Shown here one piece after another: positions 7,794 to 12,355 of a stretch of DNA of 12,355 bases. Source of the DNA: Acetobacteraceae bacterium (GTDB lineage Bacteria > Pseudomonadota > Alphaproteobacteria > Acetobacterales > Acetobacteraceae); assembly GCA_027311485.1 (NCBI GenBank), contig DAICYU010000069.1, positions 1 through 12,355 on the forward strand, written 5' to 3'. Made by a program: the position numbers and the translations under genes. The notes beneath the pieces were generated by a model. The model ran no database searches and was not told the DNA's origin. It worked only from the letters and a program-made list of their open reading frames with translations. Numbering within the stretch: the first letter of the stretch is position 1; the number at the start of each line of letters is the position of its first letter.

Positions 7794-7808
7794 TTAACGT
7801 GAGGTTAA
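7794..7808 (-). promoter_or_regulatory. Candidate CtrA-type binding site (TTAA-N7-TTAA)
   Basis: On the minus strand the sequence TTAACCTCACGTTAAACC contains TTAA, seven bases and TTAA, the known CtrA half-site arrangement, and the first half extends to TTAACC. It lies about 93 bases upstream of the adhesin ATG at 7701 and about 135 bases upstream of the VOC gene on the other strand. TTAA is rare in DNA this GC-rich, so the correct spacing is notable. CtrA control of cell-surface genes is known in alphaproteobacteria. Whether this organism uses the site is inference. Confidence 0.45.
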
Positions 7809-7876
7809 GGCGCAACGCCATGATGTGCCCGACAGGACGATACCGGGGCGATGCGAAACCGGGGGATATGCCCGAT

Positions 7877-7943
7877 GCCGGCCCCTTGCCGGCGGGGTGT
7901 GGGTGTGTCGCTATCAGGCGTTTGGCCAATCAAGGGGGAAATG
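7877..7943 (+). promoter_or_regulatory. Hairpin and possible promoter ahead of the VOC-family gene
   Basis: GCCGGC at 7877-7882 and 7888-7893 can pair around a five-base loop. Overlapping it, TTGCCG (7886-7891) and GCTATC (7910-7915) are spaced 18 bases apart and could be -35 and -10 elements for the gene starting at 7944. AAGGGGG at 7932-7938 is the ribosome-binding site. The promoter match is weak. I see no gene in the rest of the 7702-7943 gap. Confidence 0.25.
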
Positions 7944-8327
7944 ATGGTCCGATTTACCTGGGAACACATCCATCTGCGCTCACCCGACCCGGCGGCCACC
8001 GCGGCATGGTACGAGGACAAGCTGGGTGCTGAGGTGGTGAGGACACCGCAAGCGGACGGCACTATGCGCATCGACCTTAATCTTGCCGGACAGAAGATCT
8101 TCATCGCGCAAGCGCAGCCGGGCAAGGCGGCCGCACCGCCGGCGGCGCCCTATCTCGGCCTGGAGCATCTGGGGCTGACGGTGACCGATATCGACGCGGC
8201 GGTTGCCGAGCTGAAGGCGAAGGGCGTGCGTTTTTCGATGGAACCGACCGAAATCCGGCCCGGCGTGCGGATTGCGTTCCTGACCGCGCCGGAAAACGTC
8301 TCGATCGAACTGATCCAACGCGGCTGA
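7944..8327 (+). CDS. VOC superfamily (glyoxalase/bleomycin-resistance/dioxygenase fold) protein
   Basis: This 127-residue single-domain protein has the paired beta-alpha-beta3 layout of the vicinal oxygen chelate fold. The first half starts EHIHLRSPDPAATAAWYEDK (about residues 7-26) and the second LEHLGLTVTDIDAAVAELKA (about residues 74-93). Likely metal ligands by family rule are the His in EHIHL, the His in LEHLG and the Glu in VSIELI near the C-terminus. I choose the ATG at 7944, five bases after AAGGGGG. An ATG at 7941 is nearly as good. The frame continues upstream to 7851 but reads through non-family sequence. The substrate cannot be told, and a lactoylglutathione lyase role is not established. 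It lies 140 bases before ahcY on the same strand, but a separate ahcY promoter is likely. Confidence 0.85.
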   Translation: MVRFTWEHIHLRSPDPAATAAWYEDKLGAEVVRTPQADGTMRIDLNLAGQKIFIAQAQPGKAAAPPAAPYLGLEHLGLTVTDIDAAVAELKAKGVRFSMEPTEIRPGVRIAFLTAPENVSIELIQRG

Positions 8328-8369
8328 ACGCGGCATCGCCGGGACCCTCGCCGGCGCGGGGGATTCGCC

Positions 8370-8386
8370 GCCTCCGCGCGGGAGGC
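8370..8386 (+). terminator. Hairpin after the VOC gene, possible weak terminator
   Basis: GCCTCC (8370-8375) and GGAGGC (8381-8386) form a perfect six-base-pair stem with a five-base loop, 43 bases after the VOC stop codon. Only a scattered T-containing stretch (GGTTTCCTGT) follows, so termination would be weak or factor-assisted. The position between the VOC stop and the ahcY promoter supports the call. Confidence 0.35.
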
Positions 8387-8411
8387 TGGAAGGTTTCCTG
8401 TCAGGTTCGCC

Positions 8412-8440
8412 TTGCAAACATGCAGATATCTTTATATAGC
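8412..8440 (+). promoter_or_regulatory. Candidate ahcY promoter with embedded operator-like sequence
   Basis: TTGCAA (8412-8417) and TATAGC (8435-8440), separated by 17 bases, make a reasonable -35/-10 pair. The spacer holds AGATATCT (8424-8431), a perfect eight-base palindrome, within ATAT-CTTT-ATAT (8426-8437), an AT-rich island in GC-rich DNA. A regulator bound here would block RNA polymerase. ArsR-family SahR repressors are known to control ahcY and methyl-cycle genes in several proteobacteria, so a SahR-like operator is a fair guess. I cannot confirm the motif match. Transcription would start near 8447, leaving a leader of about 20 bases. Confidence 0.5.
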
Positions 8441-8467
8441 GCAGGCGACCCGACAGGAGCTGTAAGC

Positions 8468-9775
<1,308 letters not shown>

Positions 9776-9792
9776 TGTTTTTAAGAAATTTA

Positions 9793-9827
9793 ATTCACCG
9801 GCTTGTCATAGGGTTTTGCTGGTGAAT
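9793..9827 (+). terminator. First hairpin after ahcY
   Basis: ATTCACCGGC (9793-9802) pairs with GCTGGTGAAT (9818-9827), ten pairs with one G-U in RNA, around a 15-base loop, 17 bases after the ahcY stop codon. No T-run follows on the plus strand, so it may act as a 3' stabiliser or a weak terminator. On the minus strand a T/A-rich stretch follows it, but no minus-strand gene is nearby to end there. Confidence 0.45.
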
Positions 9828-9843
9828 CGCCGCCGACCAACCT

Positions 9844-9899
9844 AATTGCATGCCGCGCCGCCTGCCGTATCCAAACGGCCGGCGGCGCGGACATCAATT
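9844..9899 (+). terminator. Second, very stable hairpin between ahcY and the small hypothetical gene
   Basis: CCGCGCCGCC (9853-9862) pairs perfectly with GGCGGCGCGG (9881-9890). Inside, after one mismatch, GCCG (9864-9867) pairs with CGGC (9876-9879) around an eight-base loop. Outside a 4x4 internal loop, AATTG (9844-9848) pairs with CAATT (9895-9899). That makes about 19 pairs. It ends one base before the GGGAC that probably serves as ribosome-binding site of the next gene. No T-run follows, so it could be an ahcY terminator needing no T-tract, an RNA stability element, or a translation control element. Confidence 0.45.
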
Positions 9900-9911
9900 G
9901 GGACATGAACG

Positions 9912-10163
9912 ATGCCGGACGTTGCGTCCATGACGGCTCCACCTTTTACCTTTGCGGTCCGCGATGCGCTGCGGGACGTGAAGGACTCGGCGTTGGAATC
10001 CGATCTCCTGTTTTTTGAGGCATGGGAGTTGTTCCCTTCGATGAACCTGGGCGCGACGCTCAGAGCCAGCCAGATCAGACGTGCCAACCCCGATCTCGCC
10101 GCCGCCCTGGAGCGGGAAATCAAGGCGTTGCGCAGCCGCCGCCGGGTGACCCAGGCCGCCTGA
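9912..10163 (+). CDS. Small hypothetical protein, 83 residues
   Basis: I do not recognise a family. The protein has no signal peptide or membrane segment. The middle is acidic and hydrophobic (ALESDLLFFEAWELF, about residues 27-41), and the last third is a likely basic amphipathic helix (ALEREIKALRSRRRVTQ, about residues 65-81). The start at ATG 9912 has GGGAC (9900-9904) seven bases upstream, right after the big hairpin. An internal ATG at 9930 is an alternative. The ordinary codon use and clear gap to neighbours support coding, but the short length keeps confidence moderate. Its position between ahcY and the amidase gene gives no clear clue to function. Confidence 0.55.
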   Translation: MPDVASMTAPPFTFAVRDALRDVKDSALESDLLFFEAWELFPSMNLGATLRASQIRRANPDLAAALEREIKALRSRRRVTQAA

Positions 10164-10225
10164 CCGCCAGTCCGCCTTTCCGCTTCATCACATTCCTGGT
10201 TGTGCCGCCCCTACCAATGTGGTGG

Positions 10226-10262
10226 CATAAATATCGTGATAGCCGAATGAGGAAGGGGAAGG
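10226..10262 (+). promoter_or_regulatory. AT-rich candidate promoter/operator before the amidase gene
   Basis: CATAAAT (10226-10232) could be a -10 element, and TATC-GT-GATA (10232-10241) is a perfect four-base dyad overlapping it. A strong purine-rich ribosome-binding site (GGAAGGGGAAGG, 10251-10262) follows, four bases before ATG 10267. No good -35 is visible: TTGTGC at 10200-10205 is 20 bases upstream of the candidate -10. Regulation is unproven. Confidence 0.3.
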
Positions 10263-10266
10263 CGGC

Positions 10267-11223
10267 ATGGCAATGCATCGTCTGACATCAACACCGCAAA
10301 CCGTGCGTTGGGGCGTGTTCGACGCCAGCTTCCCGCCGGTGCTGACGGTGAACTCGGGAGACACGGTAACACTGGAATGTGTCTCGGGCGGCCCCGAGGT
10401 GATGCCGCCGCCCGGATCCAATTTCGTTATCCCACCGGCCCTGGCCGCGATCCACGCCGCGAAAATCCCCCGCGCCCCGGGCCATCTTATCACCGGTCCG
10501 GTTGCCGTCACCGGCGCGGAGCCGGGGGACATGCTGGAAATCCATATCGACAAGATCGATTTCGGCGCCGAATGGGGCTACTGCGGCTTCCGCCCGCTGG
10601 CCGGCACAATCCCGGAAGACTTTCCGGAAACCTTCCTGTCCCATATCCCGATCGACCGGGAGCGGAAAACCTGCCGCATGCCCTGGGGCACCGAACTGAA
10701 ACTGGCGCCGTTCTTCGGCGTGATGGGCGTCGCGCCGCCGCCGCAATACCGCACCATCTCCACCGTTCAGCCGCGCGAACATGGCGGGAACCTGGACAAC
10801 AAGGAGCTGACGGAAGGCTCCACCCTGTTCCTGCCAGTCTGGGCGCCCGGCGCACTGTTCTCCGCCGGCGACGGCCACGGCGTGCAGGGCGACGGGGAGG
10901 TCTGCATCAACGCGCTGGAAACCTGCCTGACCGGCACGTTCACGCTGACGCTGCACAAGGGCGGCGGCGCGCGCGACCCGCTGTTGGCCTACCCGCGGGC
11001 GGAAACCGCCAGCCACTTCATCTCCATGGGCATGCATGAAGACCTGGACGTCGCGATGAAGACGGCGCTGCGGCAGATGATCGCCTTCATCACCAGCCGC
11101 ACCAACCTGTCGCGACAGGAGGCATACCAGTTCTGCTCCCTGGCGGTGGACTTCCACGTGACGCAGACCGTGAACGGCGAAAAGGGCGTGCACGGCCTGC
11201 TGCGCAAGGGGCTACTGTTCTGA
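10267..11223 (+). CDS. Acetamidase/formamidase family amidohydrolase
   Basis: This 318-residue protein matches the FmdA/AmdA family, cytoplasmic enzymes that hydrolyse short amides such as formamide or acetamide to ammonia and the acid. Typical segments are visible: GDTVTLECVSGG (31-42), GPVAVTGAEPGDML (77-90), REHGGNLDNKEL (170-181), LFLPVWAPGALFSAGDGH (187-204), followed by GVQGDGEVC (205-213) and ALET (216-219). The length is that of the shorter family branch (about 310-320 aa), not the roughly 400-residue fungal and actinobacterial formamidases. The start at ATG 10267 has a strong upstream GGAAGGGGAAGG. ATG 10273 is an alternative. The substrate cannot be fixed from sequence, and no amide transporter (fmdDEF-like) is in the window. 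It converges on the next gene with only nine bases between the stop codons. Confidence 0.88.
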   Translation: MAMHRLTSTPQTVRWGVFDASFPPVLTVNSGDTVTLECVSGGPEVMPPPGSNFVIPPALAAIHAAKIPRAPGHLITGPVAVTGAEPGDMLEIHIDKIDFGAEWGYCGFRPLAGTIPEDFPETFLSHIPIDRERKTCRMPWGTELKLAPFFGVMGVAPPPQYRTISTVQPREHGGNLDNKELTEGSTLFLPVWAPGALFSAGDGHGVQGDGEVCINALETCLTGTFTLTLHKGGGARDPLLAYPRAETASHFISMGMHEDLDVAMKTALRQMIAFITSRTNLSRQEAYQFCSLAVDFHVTQTVNGEKGVHGLLRKGLLF

Positions 11224-11232
11224 TCATCGTCC

Positions 11233-11862
11233 TCATGGGTTGAGGAAATTGGCGGAGACCGAGGTTCGGGCGATAAGGGCACGCAATGCCGGGTTCTCCT
11301 CGCTGCGTTCCTCGGTCAGCGTTTCCATCGGCACGAAGAACTCGTGCGCGTGCGGCAGCTGGTAGCGCACGAAGCCGCGGTAGTGCTCGCCCTTCAGTCC
11401 GTACAGCACCCGCATCTCCCGCACCGGGACAACGACGTCGCTGAACGGCTCATGCAGGATCACGCCGGTGGTGCGCCAACGTGGCGTCGCATCGGCCAGG
11501 GAGATCGGCGCCAATAGCCACTCCAGCGGGCAAAGGCACATCGTCGAATGCGTGCTCGGCGCAAAGCGCGAGCGCTTGTCCAGCAGGTTCTGCAGGGTGC
11601 TGCACGCCTCGATAGCCAGGATGTCGACGTACGGTTCCGCATAGGTACCGCCAAAATTGAGCCATAGGCCGTCCGGCAACGTGCGCAGACGGCGGCTGCC
11701 AGGCATTTTCAGGAATGGACTGCTGATCCTGTGTCCGTCATCGGACGGGCGGCCGCGCAGCCAGGCATCCTTGCCGCGACCCGGCCGCACGCCGGGTGGC
11801 CGCTGTCCCCAGTTTTTCAGACGCGCTTTCACAAGCAAGTCCAGCGAAATCTCGGATTTCAT
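11233..11862 (-). CDS. Hypothetical protein, 209 residues, family not recognised
   Basis: I start it at the ATG at 11860-11862 (MKSEISLDLL), with GGGAA about eight bases upstream. The frame stays open to 12030, but that part is AT-richer and reads like promoter DNA. The protein is probably cytoplasmic, with no signal peptide. The first 65 residues are basic (RPPGVRPGRGKDAWLRGRP), and the core has LWLNFGGTYAEPYVDILAIE (67-85) and NLLDKRSRFAPST (92-104). Three Cys lie at 87, 109 and 111, the last two as CLC. The EEN-containing end (SEENPALRALIART) is likely helical. I cannot assign a function. The acidic pair D80/E85 is too little to call a nuclease. It is convergent with the amidase gene. Confidence 0.6.
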   Translation of the reverse strand: MKSEISLDLLVKARLKNWGQRPPGVRPGRGKDAWLRGRPSDDGHRISSPFLKMPGSRRLRTLPDGLWLNFGGTYAEPYVDILAIEACSTLQNLLDKRSRFAPSTHSTMCLCPLEWLLAPISLADATPRWRTTGVILHEPFSDVVVPVREMRVLYGLKGEHYRGFVRYQLPHAHEFFVPMETLTEERSEENPALRALIARTSVSANFLNP

Positions 11863-12112
11863 TGATGTTTCCCGCTCCGCTGTGTTCTGCAACCTATGCG
11901 TGTATTTAAAATATCCAATTGAACTTAAAAGTCTTTCCAGGCGGACGCGGCGGATTACGATGTGGCGTATCATTCCTGATGCAAGTCTTTCTTTATTCGA
12001 CCCGGCTTCCCAAGAAATATTTCCAAACATGACTCAACGAGATGCTCGGCCGGCTTTGCGCCCCGTGTTTCGCCGGACATTGATTCAGATTGTTACAACG
12101 TAGTCTTAAGAT

Positions 12113-12126
12113 CATACGTTCGTATG
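12113..12126. promoter_or_regulatory. Inverted repeat CATACG-TT-CGTATG
   Basis: A perfect six-base dyad with a two-base spacer fits a site for a dimeric regulator better than an RNA hairpin, because the loop would be too small. It sits about 250 bases upstream of the hypothetical gene's start. The matching regulator is unknown. Confidence 0.35.
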
Positions 12127-12130
12127 TCGA

Positions 12131-12153
12131 TTCGGCCTGATTGACCGGCCGAA
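12131..12153. other. Hairpin TTCGGCC / GGCCGAA
   Basis: A perfect seven-base-pair stem (12131-12137 with 12147-12153) encloses a nine-base loop, five bases after the CATACG dyad. No T-run lies directly next to it on either strand, so it is not a clear terminator. It could belong to a small RNA or mark the end of a transcript. Confidence 0.35.
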
Positions 12154-12211
12154 CCACGAACTGAATTTTAATCCGTGAAATTCTGCTGTCCCAGGCATGA
12201 CGCCAGGCAAT

Positions 12212-12242
12212 AAAAAACCGGCGACCCTGGGGGCCGCCGGTT
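12212..12242 (-). terminator. Rho-independent terminator of gltA
   Basis: Read on the minus strand, AACCGGCG pairs perfectly with CGCCGGTT (12235-12242 with 12216-12223) around an 11-base loop and runs straight into a T-run (complement of the A-run 12212-12217) followed by ATT. It lies 17 bases after the citrate synthase stop codon. This is a textbook intrinsic terminator. Confidence 0.92.
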
Positions 12243-12259
12243 GCACGGGAAGGCGGATA

Positions 12260-12355
12260 TCAGCCGCGCTGGGCGACCGGAAGGTAGTCGCGCTTCGGCG
12301 CCCCGGTGTAGATCTGCCGCGGACGGCCGATGCGCTGCTGCGGGTCTTCCATCAT
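12260..12355 (-). CDS. gltA: Citrate synthase, C-terminal end (partial, runs off the window)
   Basis: Only the last 31 codons and the TGA are present, and the rest lies beyond the right edge. The peptide, ending QRIGRPRQIYTGAPKRDYLP and then VAQRG, matches the conserved C-terminus of type II (hexameric-type) bacterial citrate synthases, where GRPRQ(I/V)YTG and KRDY(V/L)P are very constant. The enzyme condenses acetyl-CoA and oxaloacetate to citrate in the TCA cycle. The gene is followed directly by a strong intrinsic terminator, so it ends its transcript. Confidence 0.93.
   Translation of the reverse strand: MMEDPQQRIGRPRQIYTGAPKRDYLPVAQRG

Larger units (their letters stand above)
11863..12211. 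other. AT-richer intergenic region with inverted repeats
   Basis: This stretch of about 350 bases between the hypothetical gene and the gltA terminator has no convincing gene. It is clearly richer in A and T than its surroundings, notably at 11895-11945, which on the minus strand (TTTTAAGTTCAATTGG, then ATATTTTAAATAC) is the likely promoter region of the hypothetical gene. It also carries two inverted repeats listed separately. The low GC may mark simple regulatory DNA or a foreign fragment. Confidence 0.5.

Noticed and set aside
7851..7943. N-terminal extension of the VOC protein
   Set aside because: The extra 30 residues are not VOC-like, and AAGGGGG directly precedes the ATG pair at 7941/7944.
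8328..8467. SAH riboswitch upstream of ahcY
   Set aside because: I could not find the conserved SAH aptamer core, and the likely promoter leaves a leader of only about 20 bases.
9781..9793. TTAA pair after ahcY as a CtrA site
   Set aside because: The two TTAA halves are five bases apart, not seven.
11231..11245. CCTCA/TGAGG hairpin as a shared terminator of the convergent genes
   Set aside because: The five-pair stem overlaps the end of the minus-strand gene and no T-run follows on either strand.
11863..12030. N-terminal extension of the 209-residue hypothetical protein to 12030
   Set aside because: The stretch is AT-rich, looks like promoter DNA and has no good ribosome-binding site at its start.

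Overview
This is a GC-rich stretch of an alphaproteobacterial chromosome. The best fit is Rhodospirillales, possibly Acetobacteraceae. That placement rests on codon bias, the gene families present, a short-form (insertion-free) S-adenosylhomocysteinase, a Gly/Ala-rich RTX-like surface protein and a possible CtrA-type site. It is inference, not something the sequence proves. No tRNA, rRNA, CRISPR array, insertion sequence or phage gene is visible.

Region 1 (1-3182, + strand) looks like a periplasmic copper/metal-handling block. It holds a Tat-exported multicopper oxidase of the CopA/PcoA type with a long Met/His-rich insert, then a small exported Cys/His-containing protein of unknown function, then a Spy/CpxP-like (LTXXQ) periplasmic protein with a Met/Gly-rich N-terminal half. 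All three have export signals, and the two larger ones carry dense methionine runs typical of copper-binding proteins. Short GC-rich repeats lie before and after the third gene.

Region 2 (3358-7701, - strand) is one very large gene for a 1447-residue secreted protein. It has two tandem repeats of about 500 residues, then a possible Ig-like domain, then degenerate RTX-type glycine motifs and a hydrophobic C-terminus. There is no Sec signal, so type I secretion is likely, but no transporter gene is in the window. A TTAA-N7-TTAA element of the CtrA type lies upstream.

Region 3 (7944-11223, + strand) is metabolic. It holds a small VOC/glyoxalase-fold protein, ahcY (SAH hydrolase of the methyl cycle), an 83-residue hypothetical protein and an acetamidase/formamidase family enzyme. 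ahcY has a candidate promoter whose spacer is filled by an AT-rich, partly palindromic sequence that could be an operator. The implied leader is too short for a SAH riboswitch. Two strong hairpins lie between ahcY and the small gene.

Region 4 (11233-12355, - strand) holds an unrecognised 209-residue protein that converges on the amidase gene. Upstream of it is an AT-richer non-coding stretch with inverted repeats. The window ends with a clear rho-independent terminator and the last 31 codons of citrate synthase (gltA).
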